Shown piece after piece: positions 47,892 to 61,600 of a stretch of 64,000 nucleotides of DNA (positions are counted from its first letter, which is position 1; every line of letters starts with the position of its first letter). The translations under genes and the position numbers were made by a program. The notes beneath the pieces were generated by a model, which did no database searches, had not been told where the DNA came from, and worked only from the letters and a program-made list of their open reading frames with translations. The DNA is from Dicaeum eximium (Eukaryota > Chordata > Aves > Passeriformes > Dicaeidae): contig VWZP01004610.1 in NCBI GenBank assembly GCA_013396995.1, positions 169,794 through 233,793 of the forward strand. Direction: 5' to 3'.

Positions 47892-48092
47892 CCATAGAAT
47901 TTTAGAATGGTTTGGGTTGGAAGGGACCTTAAAGATTCCACCTCCTGCTCTGGGCAGGGACACCTTCCATTGTCCCAGGGTGCTCCAAGCCTCATCCAGC
48001 CTGGCCTTGGACACTTCAGGTATCCAGGGGCAGTCACAGCTTCTCTGGGAGTTCCATCCCAACACCTCACCACCTGCACAGGGAACAATTTA
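47892..48092 (-). mobile_element. CR1 LINE fragment (antisense)
   Basis: TAGAATTTTAGAATGGTTTG, GGTTGGAAGGGACCTTAAAG, GGGCAGGGACACCTTCCATT, CCAAGCCTCATCCAGCCTGG and CTTGGACACTTCAGGTATCC follow one another as in the copy at 16.6 kb. It is the best-preserved CR1 piece in the window and has no ORF. Confidence 0.92.
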
Positions 48093-50552
48093 TTCACTCT
48101 TCATTAGACAGCAGATATTCATGAAAGGCTATAGGATCACACCTCTCTGGATAATGCATAGAGGTGTTGCAGGTCTTTGAGTAATATTAATCTATTTATA
48201 TCTACTACCTTGATCCTAGAAATCTGTTATAGTTGGTCCTGTCTAGACATAATCAAGGACATACTTTCAACTGCCATTATTTTTCGATAGCATTAATATT
48301 CAAGCAGGTCTTTGTCTTAAAAAATGTATTCTGAAAGCTGCAGTTATTGAGGAAATTCATGGAGAATAAAAAGAAGTCCTGTTACAGAAAGGATGTCACC
48401 TCACAGAAGTATCCACAGAGGGTGGCTGGCCTGGCTGCTCTCACAGAGCTTTTCACCCCAGTGACTCTGAGCCATCACTCCTGTGAGGCTCAAGAGGCAA
48501 ATGAAACTCAGAAAAGCCTGATGATTTCCTCCAGGCCAAGGAGGAAATGAATTTGAGGAAACAAATTCCTTGCTCTTCCCTCCTGCCCTCTCTCTAGGTT
48601 ATGAGCCTTTTTATTTAAGCGTTGGCATTTCTGAGGTCACATTCAATCTGGAGAACCTGACTTTAGTTAACCCCAGCTACTCACCTCCCTCACACCTGCT
48701 GAGAAGGAGCTGTTCAGCTGAAAATAGCTCCCACAGCATAACTGTGCCATTGAATCCTCAGGGAGTCACAGTTTAGTGGTGCTTGGTTGGAACTGGGAGC
48801 CCTGGTTTGCCGCTCTTGGGAGAGGGAAGCAGAGGTGGGAGCCAGGAATCTCTGAGAGAATCTTTCTTATGTGAAGGAGCTTTTGTCAGGAAAGGATACA
48901 TCTCCTTTCTCGTGCACAACAAGGCTGTGGTCTCTGAGAAGGATTCCTAGAGAAAGCAGCTGGGAGAAAAAATGCTCAAAATTCAAGGTTTGCATAAGTT
49001 TGCCCTTTAAAAAATGAGCAGCACTGGAGCCTCCCAACTGCTCTCTGTAAATTGCAGTGTTTCCTTCCTGTGTTTGAGCAGTGCCTGCACCTCCTCTGAG
49101 CTCTCCCCAAGCTGCAGGACATCAGTGTTTACTTTGGGGTCTCTGACTGTGGCTCCAGCCTGAAGATCTGACCAAAAAAAAAAAAAAAATTCTGTTTTCA
49201 GCACATTCAGAACATGAAAGCTTCTGTGTTTTCTGTGCTTCTGAAGAGCCACCCCTGTGTCGGCATGGCAGCGTCCCAAAGGCACTGCCTGGGGTGGGAG
49301 GACTGTGCTGAAGGTCTCAGTGATGAAAAAACAAGCTGTATGAATTTTTTTCTTTTGCCTTCTCGTCACAAGTTGGGAAAACTTCCCTCTTCTCATGCCC
49401 AGGTCGCTGTGTTGTGTTAGAGCTGCCACCTTGCATTGCTGAGGTGGCTGCAGTTCAGGGATAAATAAAGTGATTTTCACAATTCTGGAGGATTCTTTGG
49501 CATGCCAGTATGGAAACACAAGTAATTGTCATTAAGAAAACTCAAAATATTTCTGCTCACACAGCCTCAGGTAAAGGGCTAATAAAGAAGATGGGTCACA
49601 AGGGAGCCAGTATTGGTATAATTAAATCCAGTGGTGTTGGCTGACACATAAAACAGAAATATTTTATCTACTCAATGTGGGTGCAGTCACTGCTCAGTCA
49701 AAAATCATGGAATCCTGCTGGGTGTGCCACACAGACTCTCCTGCTTTCAAACACCACAGGTGTCCCTCATGCTGCTCCTGGAATCTCCATTTGTCTCCTC
49801 CTTTCTGTTTTCTTGCTGTTAAGAGAAAAAGGGGAAGCGTGGGGGAAGCAGTTTCCTGGCCCCAGTAATTGTTGAAGCATCCGCAATCATAAAGAAGAAG
49901 AGAGTCTAAATGAAATATCTTTCCTTCCTTTCCTGCCAGGGCTCAGCTTATCCACTTTGTCACCTGAACTTCCAAGTATCCATCAGTTAAGAGGATGGAG
50001 ATTTGCATAATTAGTGTTTTTGAGGTACCTTCTGAAATGCAGGAGAACTCTTAGGTGTTTCAGCTCTTATCTAATGAGGTGCTGACAAAGAGGTATCCAT
50101 GGAGACACCCATTATGAGACACTCTTCTGAAATTGGTTCTTTCCAATGCCTGTTAAAATGCCAAAGGGCTTTCTTGAGCATAATTTATACCATTTCTTTG
50201 CTCCGTTTGTAAACAAAACCAGTTATGCCTGAATATGATGAGAACCAGAATTTTTAAAATGAGGTTTGCAAGCTCTAATTAAGAAACAGGGATAGGAGTG
50301 GATTAGGAAGAAGGTACTGAGGTTTTTAAGGTATCCTACAATGTATTGATCATGGAGATCTGCAAAGGGCCAGGCCAGGAAGTCTGCAGTCCTTTTGGCT
50401 GAGGAGAGGTGCTGAGCATCCTCTGCAGCCTCGTGGAGCTGTGGGTGACCAAATTCCAACCCTCCAAACTTTCCTGAGGGGCTGGGGTGGTGTGGCTTCA
50501 GTCACTGGCTCCTGGGGTGTGCCAGCGTGGTGGGAATGATGGAATTGTTCAG

Positions 50553-50618
50553 GTGGGAAATAATCCTCTATTTGTGCAAGCTTGGCAGAGTGGGGAGGCA
50601 GGTGACCACATCAGTGTT
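50553..50618. repeat. direct repeat, copy 1 of a 66-base segment
   Basis: The segment has GTGGGAAATAATCCTCTATT, then TGTGCAAGCTTGGCAGAGTG, then GGGAGGCAGGTGACCACATC. It reappears 1.1 kb downstream with only a few differences. It is not a CR1 or LTR sequence that I recognise. The short length suggests a local duplication rather than transposition. Confidence 0.9.
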
Positions 50619-51644
50619 GCAGTGCTGGATTTTCTTGAATTTCTTCTCTTTACTCCCCTCTCTGCCATTGCCGCACTCACAGCACTTTGCACTTCCACAG
50701 CTCCTTCCAGCTCTGGAAAAGATTCTTGAGGAAATCTGTGTGCTGTGGCTTTCCTGCTGCAAGGCTGGAGTTGCAGCCTTCCTCTGTCAGAGACATCATT
50801 CCAGGCCTTCCCAATGTGGTGGTTTGGGATCCTGACACGGCACAGGATTTGTGTAGATCTCTTATCTGTTGTTACAGCAATATGCAGTAAAAAAAAAAAA
50901 AGTATCTAACTCCACCCTTTCTCCTTGCCTTTCCTGTTTTCTTGGAGGGTGAAAATAGGAGTTTACAGAATCCTGCATGTCTGACTTGGTTATTTATAGC
51001 TTGAAGCTGTTGGGGTTTATTTTTGAGTTCAGCTAATGGGTTATTTGTTGGAGCTGTGAAAAGGATTGAAAAAAATCTACGAAATACTAGAAAACAGACT
51101 GAAGTGCTGATTAAGGTATGTGCACACCCCTTCTCTGATCCCTGATTCTGTATCCACATGAATACCTGGAGTTGTGTGCTCATTAAAGAATAAATCTCGG
51201 TCCCTAAAGCAGGAGGATTCTCCCAAAGGGAAATCTGGCCCGTGGTTTAGGCAGCATTAACTGCTCTGTGCAGCTCACACTGTGCTGCTTGCTTATGTAA
51301 GTAATCTAATTGTGAGCACACTCTGGGAAGGCTTTCACTGGAATTTGGGGGCTGGAATTGTGCTCCTGGCAGCTCGGGCAGGGTAGGGCAGCCCCATCCT
51401 CTCTGCTGCAGATCCACATCCCACCAAATCCAGCGGGATGAGCGGGTGAAATGGTCCTGCAGGAGTCAGAAGAAGGCGGGATGGGTTGTTCAGCATGGAG
51501 TTGCAGCATCTCAGTATTTGCACAGAAGGAAGGTGGGCTCCTCATGGACACCTGGGTAGGGGGGTTCTTCACCCAGGGATTCAGGGCACTCCTAAATAAC
51601 CCAGCTGAGAGTTAGGAGATAACTGAGCTGAGAGTTAGTTGTTG

Positions 51645-51752
51645 GGTGGGGAAATAATCCTCTATTTGTGCAGGCTTGGCAGAGTGGGCAGGCAGGTGAT
51701 CACATCAGTGTTCACCTGCCTCCCCACTTTGACCTGAGAGTTAGGAGATAAG
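51645..51752. repeat. direct repeat copy 2 with attached inverted copy (fold-back)
   Basis: Bases 51645-51712 repeat the 50553-50618 segment. At 51682-51730 the end of that copy, AGTGGGCAGGCAGGTGA, is followed after about 12 bases by its near reverse complement TCACCTGCCTCCCCACT. This would fold into a 17-base stem. The phrase CTGAGAGTTAGGAGATAA also occurs on both sides (51605 and 51734). Nested direct and inverted copies are typical of template switching during replication. Confidence 0.85.
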
Positions 51753-54700
51753 GGACTTGACAATTAGGGCATTGTCTCAAGAAGAAGTTACAGCCTAAAA
51801 CTTTATCCTTCTCTGTCACCCCAACATTCCCTCCCTCTCTCTCCTGCAGCTGAGGTTTGCTGGGCAGCCCTCAAGCCCTGGAAATTTGCCAAGCTGCAGG
51901 AACTGGTGCCTCAGGTGAATAATTTCAGGCTGTGGTTCATGAACTGTGCTCCCTGTGCTGCCTTGGAGAGATCTCTAAACAATAACCAAGAAGTGAGTCT
52001 AAATAATGGGCAGCTTAAATCCATCTTGGAGGGATCTGTTGCCCTGTGCTTCTCTCCATGAAAATTTGTTAGGGCTCTACAAGCTAATTTGGCTGGATAG
52101 CATGAGGTGAGGCACCTGGAATTGAGCTGCTTGCTCAGGCATGGCCATTGTGGAGCAGTCCAGCAGCTGGAAAGATCTGGAGAAAATTAAATGAACAGCT
52201 GCAAGCCTCTGGCAATGGCAGCTTTGGGGAGAGTGGCACCAGGATCAGGGAAGAGACAGCTCCAGCACCTTTTCTGCATAAAGTGACTGCAAGGGTTGTT
52301 CAGAGAGTGTCTGGTGGTGAAATTAGTACCCAAAGACCAAGTTATTTACTGATTTTAGTGAGCATATCAAAGGAGTGGGAAGTGGGGCCGAGAGGGAAAG
52401 GGACTTGGCTGTTGAGGAAAACCAAAAAAGATCTGAGCATCTCAGGGCATTTGAAAGAGCTGGGCTTCTCTTTTCTGACAGTCTCCTTTCAGCACAGACT
52501 GGAGGCATCCATGTCTGTTATCTGAGCTATCGGAATATTCAAGTTGCTGTGGATAACGCAGACTTAAGTGGAAAAACAAAACTGCAAAAACAGCCACTTC
52601 TGCCAGCAGATTTCAGCCTGACATCAGTCTCGGGCTGACACTTTGGATACTGAGCAGGGCTGCACGGGGAGGGAGGAGGGCTGGTGGAGACGGTTTTGTG
52701 CTGAGCAGGAATTCTGGAAGCTTGAAGGAATTGCAGCATCCCAGATCTTTAAATACAGTCTGACAAAATTCTCAGTGGGGAGCTCCCCCTACGCCAAAGC
52801 AGAGCCTGTGTCACCTCTGTTGTGCTCCTTCCCTCCATCCCTGCAGATGCTGTGGCTGCGAGGGCTTTGATGTGCAGATCCAGTGACGCATGTTTCAGTC
52901 CCTAATCACAGCCTGGATGGTTTTGGAATAGGGTGAATATTCAGGGTGAATATTCAGGGCTCCAGATTGTACTCACTGCAGCAAAGGCAGGAGGAGGGAG
53001 GGCAAGGGGGGCACTGGAGTGTGTGGGAGAGTTTAGGCAAGGGGGAGCAGCAAAATGTCACTGGAGACCCCTCTGGGGTGGTCCCTTGCTGCTCTTGCAG
53101 CTCTGCAGTTCTCTGGTTGCAGGAATACTCTCCAGAGTTGAGAAAAAGGACATTTCATGGTGGTTTCCCCATCCCTGCAGCCCTGCCAGCCTGAAGCATT
53201 CACGAGTCCTGAGTCAGCCCTCACCACCTACCCCGAAATTATAACACTGAGGGGGAAAATTGCATCTTTGTTTTGAGTGGAAAAAAAAGGAATATGTTAG
53301 TTTGGGGTTCTTTCTCCACAGTGGCCTTTGGGTTGGAGTTGTTGTGTTGGGTTTGGCTCATGTGTCTCAGTCCTGTGCTTCCCTGCCTCGGGTTTTGTTC
53401 ACATCATGTTCATGCAGACTGGTGGCACTTGAGAGAAAGGAATTAAAAATTAGCACTTGGGAAATACAGGAGTTTTAGGGGATCCATGACTTGAGCCAGG
53501 CTTCAAAACCTGTCATACCCTGAGACCCACAGGCAGAGAGTTGGGTGCTGGCAGAACTCTGCTGGGAGCACCCTGTGCTGATAAAAGACTCAAGAGATTT
53601 CGATTGTGAGGCAGAGAATTACTAAAGACCTGTGGGTTTGCTTGAGGCCCTTGATATCTTTCATGGATTAGTCAGACAAAAATGTCAGGACTAGATGTAC
53701 CACACCTAGGCAAGGTGCTGTGTTCATCACAGGAGTGATCCCTCTGCCTGCCTTCAGCTCCAATCTGCAGTCACTATTATTTTTTGACCCTGAGGAGTGT
53801 GGCAGAAATGCTGGCTTGGCATTAGGCTGTGGAGCACCTTGCAGGGGAAAGACAGCTCCCTGTTTTCTTGCAAATCTGTTCATAAAGATAGGAGATGTCA
53901 GATTTTTTGACCCTTAGTGCTGCTTGTTATCTGAGCTCACAGTTTCCACAGGACTGGCACGGCAGGGACTGAGCAGACTCTTGTTGCCCACATCCCAGAG
54001 TGTGTGGCTTCGCTCCCCCAGCCTCCAGTGGCAAAAGGGATTTTCCTTCACTGCTCAGTGCCCTTCTGCACCACCAGCTGATGGCTCATCTGTCTCTCAC
54101 CAGCTCGGCAGCACTTAGTGGAGTTTATGTCCCACTTGTGGCTGATGTTAATTTAGAACCTCTTTTCTCTCTCTGGCAGCTTCTGATTTGGAAATGAAGC
54201 TAATAGCATTTCAGGTAATTTAAAGACTCTGTATGTGAGTGTATGCCTGGTGGGAATGTGCAGCAGGTAGTTTCCCACATAAAGAAGGTTAAAGGCCTTT
54301 GTGAAGGCTGGAAATTTCCTCTGCTTTCAAAACAAGCTTCTCATCCAAAAATAGCAGCGTGCTGATAGCTTGGTTTCTCCTTATTTATTAGCAGCAGATG
54401 CTGCTGATAGATGCAGGGAGTTGTTTGGAGGAGTGATGTGCACTGAGGTACCTTGCTGATTGCTGATCCAAATCAGACACTCATCACAGGATCAGATCCA
54501 CGCATCTCTTGTGGGATTCCCAGGCCTGCTCCCATTGCAGGAAGAATGCAGCAGTGACAAGCTGTTATTGCTCTCAGCTGTCCAAATCAGCAAGGGAAAA
54601 ATCCACCCAAAGAAGCTCCTCTCTTGTGTAACAGTGATTAGCTCCTAGACCTGTGCAGGCAGATGTTCCCTGTCTGCATGGGAGAGTTGTGCAGGAATTG

Positions 54701-55524
54701 GGGCAGGGGGTGGATTTTGAGGCTTGCGGCCCATCTGGGAAAATCCACATCCTTCTCCTGCAGAATTGTGCAGTTTGCAGGAATACAAAAATGAGTGAAA
54801 GCAGGCTTGTGTTCCTGAACAAATGCCAGCACTGCCTGTGTAGCCTCTGCTGTCCCTGAGGCTGAGGTCAGGGCAGCATCCCAGAGCTGGTGTGCTGTTA
54901 CTCTCCATAAATTAACACTGAAGCACTGGAATCTGCTGCCATGCTTCCTGGGGTTTTTTTGGTGGGGGTGATATCCACGTTCTGCTCCAGGGTGTTGCCT
55001 TTCTTGGCTGCTTTTGGGGGAATGAGGGACACAGCACTTGAAGTCTCCCTTTGAGAAATTCAGGATGTGGTGTGGAGTGAGCCCACCTTGCTCACAGTGT
55101 GGTAGAACTTCCTCTCGTGGCTTCCAGGGCATGGATAAAGGATAGAGGATGGCCATGGATATAGGATAGAGCTGGGCTCTGCAGACAAGGGGACAGATCC
55201 TGCCTGGGTACCAAGCCAAGAGCACACCTCTCATCTAATGGGATCCCCAAGTCTCCCTTGTACCCCTGTTGGATGTCCTTTGGCTAATGACTGTTCTTAT
55301 CATTGTTAACGTCATCCCTTTCCACAAACAGCAATTCCTCACACTCTCATGTGGTTCCTGGAAAACTTCTTTGTGTCTAGTAGTCTTTCATTGTCCATTT
55401 CCTCTAGCTCCCTGGTTTTGTAGCTGATAAAACAAAGAACCCTCCTGAATTCCTGTAATTATAGTCATCCAAGCAGGCGCATTCAAGATGGGCTTAATAA
55501 GGCCACAATGTGTCAAGCCTTTCA

Positions 55525-55577
55525 TGGAATCATTCAGGTTAGAACAAGCCTCCAGGTTCACAAAGTCCAACTTTTGT
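55525..55577 (-). mobile_element. short CR1 LINE remnant (antisense)
   Basis: ATGGAATCATTCAGGTTAGA, then CAAGCCTCCAGGTTCACAAA and GTCCAACTTTTG, resemble the first 50 bases of an antisense CR1 3' end. Nothing of the element is visible beyond that. Confidence 0.7.
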
Positions 55578-57854
55578 TTCTGAGAAAGAGGGAAATAAAG
55601 TCCTTTAATGCTTTAGTACACTTTATGGATATCTCTGTGTAATTTGCAAAGCATTAAAGCCAGGTGGTGGCCCAAAAAGGCAGAATCAGTAATGAAAATG
55701 GAACCAAATTATGCAATTATGCAGTTCCCTACTGTTATCCAGCTCCTTGAAAATGAAACAACCAGGAGGAAATTTGACTTGTGGTTTTTGATGCTCTAAC
55801 CTAGTTGTAGCAGGGCTTTTGCAAGGCAGGAGTTAACCCATTTCATTTCCATTTGTTGTGGAGTTGGGTCTTTCCCTCTCCTGGGCAAGGTGAACCAAGA
55901 GTGAACCTTCAGGTGATTTATAGTTTAAAAATTAAAGAAATGGGTGTACAGAAAGTGTAGCAGTAATTTCATCCCAGGGATCCCATGTTCAGGACTGTGT
56001 GGTGGGAGCAGAAATGAGGAAAAGGAGATGGCAGGAGCCAAACACACCTGGTTGCCCAGAAATGACAGGGGAGCTCAGGGTCCCACTGCAGCTGTATGGG
56101 CTACTGGGGTTTGGGTCAAACCCACCTTTGTCTCTTTGGGTAGCAGAAAATCTGCAAATCCACCTTCAGTTCCCTGCACCTTCTGGGGATTTTGCAGTGA
56201 GGGCTTCCAGGGGAATGCAGAGAGCTTCACCCCATTGCTCCCCACCTGGGCCCACAGTTATGCATGGTCAGTCACGAGGTGAGGAAGAGCCACTTGAGCT
56301 GACCAGAGCTTCCTCCTTCCTTATCTACAAGATCTATTTGGAGAAGGCCCAAACCCAGCAGCGTGATCAGCTTTGGTTGATGTGCCTTACTGCTGTCCCC
56401 TCTGCCAGTGGGTGTCACAGGGCTCACCCAAGGGCTCTGTCCAGGCCCTCCAGCAAGTGACAGCTGAAGGCTCTTGAAGCTAACCACAGACAGGCTGGAG
56501 GAATAAAACCTGCAGCTGCACAGACAGGCTGTTTTATCACCTTTGTTCTCTTTTTAGCCACCTAACTATTCCTGGAGGAACTAATATTAGCTCCCCCATC
56601 TATTTCTTAGAAGCTGGGAAAACAAGAATCTGATTGAATGTCCTGGTTTCCAGGTGAACTGCTGGCTGCTCAGTGCAGTGGGCTCTGAAAACCCTCACAA
56701 GCTCTTGCATCACCAGCTCTTGGTGTGGGGAGCCATTGAAATCTGTGCTTGTGGAAGTGGCAGCATGAGAAGGATTAAAATTATTGAGCACTGTGTTTAA
56801 TCCTAGCAATGTACTGTTTGGGAGGCACTTCCCATTCCATCCCCAGCCAGGGACGGATAGTTGTGGAACAGGCTTGCTTCCTTCTGCTGCACAAAGCTGG
56901 TCCTGAGATGCTTTTAGTCAAGGCTTGGTGCTAGAAGTCAGAATTTTGGCAGGATGTTTATCCAGGATTTGCCAGCTTGCCTTGTTATAACGCTCCTGTG
57001 CCGTTGTGTTCAGATGCTAAAGGGCAGATTAGAGCCAGGGAAGCGAGAGTGGGAATGGATTGCAGAGGTTGGGGTTTATTCCCTGAGTGACATCCATGCT
57101 CTGATTCCAGGGAAGGGATGATCCTGCTCACTGCCACTCTGAGCTCTGAGTGGGACCTGGCAGGTGAATGTGCTCCTGCTGCAAGTGCACGTCACAGTTA
57201 AAAAAAGCCTTTTTGTCAGCCAGACCCAGGTCAAAATGAGCTCTGCTGCTCTCCCAGAGCTGTGATGTTGCTGGGGAGAGATGGGAGTGAGCAGTACTTT
57301 GCCTCCGCATCCCTCTGGCTCTTGGGGAGGTGGGAAGGACTCTGTGTGGAAGGGGGGATGTGTTGTCCAGGGGTTGGGGGAAGGAAAGCGAGGGTTGATG
57401 TGAGATTTGCCTTCCCCAGAGCTGATGGGCTGCAACTGGGGCTGCCCTGGGTTCAGAGGGTCTGGTGGGACTGGAGCAGCACAGCCTGGCCATGGCTCTG
57501 CACCTGGGCTGGCTGTGGGCTCCATCATGATGTGTCTGTGCTGGCAGCAGTGCTGGAATGCTCAGGGGATATTCAGGGAACCCCCACCTGTGTGCAGAGA
57601 GCATCAAACCCAAGGCAGGTGTGGGACAGACCCATCCTTGCTGCCTGGAGAAAGGCTGGGCTTCTCCCAGGAGTGTGTGAGCTCAGGGGAAGGTGCTTCT
57701 CCTCATGAATAAATCATCAGTGGCAGTCAGGAGCAGAAGTTTTAATTAAACAGCTCCCTGATAGCTGGCGCCTTGCAGAACACCGTGTGTGGCATCCCTT
57801 GGTGAGCAGTTGGCATCAGAGCCACCTGAGGCACTGGGACCCATTCTCAAGGAC

Positions 57855-58070
57855 TCAGCTAAATAATTAAAACTAATAATAATAATGAAAAAAAACCCTC
57901 TGACAACTCCAATGTTTAAAAATTCAACATTTTGATGAAATATTAAATGCTAATTATTTCCTTGCACTTGTGGTGGCACCGCTTCTCTTGATGTTGGCAA
58001 TTTAGCATCACATAGCAGTAATTGAAGTGTATTGTCAGCTTTTGTGTTACATTTACCACCCAGGCCCCAA
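57855..58070. other. AT-rich block, candidate conserved non-coding element
   Basis: The block contains AATAATTAAAACTAATAATA, a short AAT run, TGCTAATTATTTCC and AGCAGTAATTGAAGTG. It has several TAAT(T) homeodomain-like cores and no repeat signature beyond the AAT run. Such blocks in introns of developmental genes are sometimes enhancers. Nothing here proves function, and conservation cannot be judged from one sequence. Confidence 0.2.
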
Positions 58071-58552
58071 ACCCAACACTCCTAAAGCCTCTATTTGATT
58101 TTAAGTGTTGAATACTTTGAAGTCTGCTTTAGTGGATTGGTCATACTGCTGTGAATACCAAAGCCAGCTGGCTAAATGGCTGTTAAAAATGCCCCTGTTC
58201 TTGCTGCGAGGAGCTGCCAGTCTAATTTCAGTAGTGAGCACAGAGAGATGGGCTCAGTCGATACACCAGACACTAAATGAAAAGCAAAATGAGAGGGCAA
58301 AAGGATATTTGGAAAGCACTTTATGGCTTTCATGTTTCATGTGGCATTTTAATTTCTACTCAGTGTAGTTGGATTAATTATTTGATATAAAAAAAAAAAA
58401 GGTGTTGAACTTGGCCCAGGGTGGGCAGATGAAAGGCATGACTGGCAGGGGAAAATGCTGCATATATTCCTTTGTTTACCTGCTTTCATTTCTGTGTGAG
58501 GATGTATCAGTGCCTTGGTTTTTTGGAATGTGGAGGGGGCACAGGGTGTGGA

Positions 58553-58622
58553 TAGAATCAGTAGAACCATAAAATGACAGAACTGCTGAGGTTGGAAAGA
58601 ACTTTAGGTCATCCAGTCAAAC
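58553..58622 (-). mobile_element. CR1 LINE fragment (antisense)
   Basis: GATAGAATCAGTAGAACCAT, AAAATGACAGAACTGCTGAG, GTTGGAAAGAACTTTAGGTC and ATCCAGTCAAAC follow the layout of an antisense CR1 3' end. It is degenerate and about 70 bases long. Confidence 0.75.
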
Positions 58623-61600
58623 TTGTTTTCTGAAGACTCCAGTATTTTGAAACTGGAGAAATGCTTGCATTTGGAGGTATTTGTCCTGCTGGTTCATTGT
58701 CTAAAAGACATTCAGGCAGCTTTCATGGACAAAGAAAGCTTTTTACCCTCACACCATATCAGTTTATGAGTCTTCTAACTGTTCTGGCATGCAGCTCCAG
58801 CTGGGATTTCCAAAGCAAGCAGGAGATGCACGTGAATGCACATCTGGGAATAAGAGCAAGAGCCTCGTTGAAGGAGGAGGATTTATTGCTTTGCTAGGAT
58901 GGGCCTTGTTAAAGGCATTTCTCAGCTCTGGAAGAGCAGCTCCAGAAGACATCAGGGTGGGAGAGGCAGTGAGAGCCCAGGGATGCTTTGGGATTCCCAC
59001 GGCTTGGCTCAGGGTCTGGAGGTGATACTGTGGGATGTGTGTGCAGCCTGGAAGTTGAACAGTGAAAGTTGACACTAAATGCTGAGCTCTTGGGGAGAGA
59101 GCAGAGGGTCTGGGTGAGGATTCACAGTCAGCTCTTCCCACTGTGCACAACACAACAGGAACAGCAGGTCCCAGCTGGTGTCACTGGACTGGGCAGCGGG
59201 AATGGGGTGTACTGGTCACCACATTGCTAAGGAAAAATGCTTCTAAAAGGGTAAAGAAACAGTGGATTATTCTTGGAAGCCTCAGTGGGGTGGCACAGGT
59301 GGGACAGATGGCAGCCTCTCTGTGAAGGGGATTGTAGTATTCCTGTGCAGATGCCCCAGTACCAATATCTGTGCCCAGATGGGGCCTGGGAGTGCTTTGA
59401 GGGCACATGTGCATGTCCAGGAGCACTGTAGGTGCTGTGCTCAGGTCCCTGAGGAGGGGGTTTGCTCCCAGGAGGAGTGGGTGGGATCCTGCTGAGGTTG
59501 GGGTTGTGATGGCAGTGTCAGGGGTGAGGAGTGGACTGGCTGTAATTTCCTTTTTGTGGGGGTTGGTCTCTCAAAGCCCTGATTAATGAATAGTGCAGGG
59601 AGGCTTCTGGTGGTGGTGCTTATCCAGTACCTGGTTTGGAGTCTGGGGGTGATTAAATTAGCATCTCTAGCCAACTCTAAATTCACTGATAACTTCTAAA
59701 AGCACAGACAATTAGCAGACTCAGTGGGAGAAGAGCTTGCATGGAGAAGCAATTTAATGTGCTGCCAGCCTGTGTATCAGTGGACTGTGTGAATATACCA
59801 GAGGTGCTTTCCCAGCAAGCTTCACATACACTGAGTTTTCAGGGTTCAGTAATCTTCCTGAACTCAAGAAAGCACTAGCCTCCTTCAGGGAACAAATAAA
59901 GCAGGTGGGGGGGAAAAAAAAAATTATAATTTTATCAAGCATAAATTGCCCTATTGTTCCTACCAGTGTGCTCAGAGCAGCTGCAGTCACAGAGCTGCTC
60001 CTCAGGGAGCTTTGCAGGTACCTTGGTGGGTCAGACCCACAAACCTCTGGGACTGGCACTGCCAGGCATTTGGGAGATTTGGGAGTCTTGCTGGATGTAT
60101 TCCCTAGGGAATGTCCCTGCTGGCACCATTGCCCACCCTGGATTGCTAAACCAAGAGCCACTGGGTGAGCAGTGCAGCATTTTAGGGGGTTTGCAGTAAA
60201 TCCAAATGTAAAACTGCTGCTGTAGGCAGTGGCACTACAGTGTCCAACAAGACATCTGGCCATTTTCTCCTCTTTATTCATCATTAACACTGCAGGGATA
60301 GATCAGTGGACATCCAGGCTTTTGCTGAATGGTTTCCTTAAGGGCTGTTTGAACATTTTCCATTGTGGGTTTTGGTCAGCAAGCCAGATATACAATGATT
60401 TTTTGTTTTCATTATGCTATCTGGAAGTTTTTCCCTTACTTTTGAGGGTGAAAGCTCAAACACAATAATCAGAAAGTTTTAAGGCTCTGAACTCTAATCA
60501 AGTCTCCACACTTTGCTTTCAGGTGAAAATTTTCTTCAGAAAGCTTGTTTAAAAAAATAAACAAAACAAACCCTCCACAACCAAAGGCAGCTTTAATATC
60601 TGTGAGTGTTTTGTGCAAAAGGCACAATTTAGTGATCAGCTCTGTGCTGGCTGGGGTACAATGGATGTTTGAGTGCTCTTTACTTTGGGGCTTAATCTAT
60701 TGTAGGGTTTTCTGTGGGTTGCCATGAATGGCAGCCCTCAACAACCAGCTCTGTTTCAGTGAAAGAGAAAGGGGATATTGTAATTCCTGCAAATGAGTGG
60801 AAAATGACTGGAGCTCTTACAGGATTGAACATTAAAATTATTACAAAGAAGTGAATGCTTGAAGAGCACTAAAGCTCAGCCCCTCTGCCTGGGCTGGCTT
60901 GTGTGGGCTCAGAGTTAATGGGGGCAGAGAACTCCTGGGGTGTCTCAGGGGCTGGCCCCATCCGGGTGGGGGAGCAGAGCTGTTAATGATGTTAAAAATA
61001 ACACTGAACTACAAGAAAAGTGAAAGGAGGGGGGAGAACAGAAAAAGAAAAAACTTCTGGGGGGAGAGGTCATAATGAGCCATTTTCCCTCTCCATGCAT
61101 TTTTTTTGTAGCCACCAAGTCCAAAATACTCTGGGAAGTTTATGTATCACCAGGAAATAGAGGTTGAGCATCAAGTAAGGAATGAAAGAGTGTGGCTGGG
61201 AATGGAGCAACAACTGTCAGGCCACAAGGGTTGAGCCTAAATATCAAATCCAGGCTTGCTATCTGAATGTGAGGTGTACAGGGTCAGCTGGAAGTTCTCT
61301 ATGAGTTTTCTGTGCCTTTATGACAAAAATTCCCATGTATGAGTGAGGGATTAGAGTCATTTAGGGGTGCAGAGGAAGCCCCTCAATCCTTCCTCTCCAT
61401 GAATTGCATGGGATCAGTGTGTTCTTAATGCAAGAGACTCCATCAAATCCCCCTTCTGGCAGAGCTGACACCTAAGTGTTCCCATAAATCGGAGGTACTG
61501 GCATCAAGGATATCTGAACCCAAAGTTGTGCTCAGCCAGACAGCAAGTGGGATATTAATATAAATAACTGAGGTTATTAATAGAACCCAGCAGCCAACAT

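Noticed and set aside
49171..49190. Poly-A run as the tail of a SINE or retrocopy
   Set aside because: No element body or retrocopied coding sequence precedes it, and birds have very few active SINEs. It is a simple A-tract.
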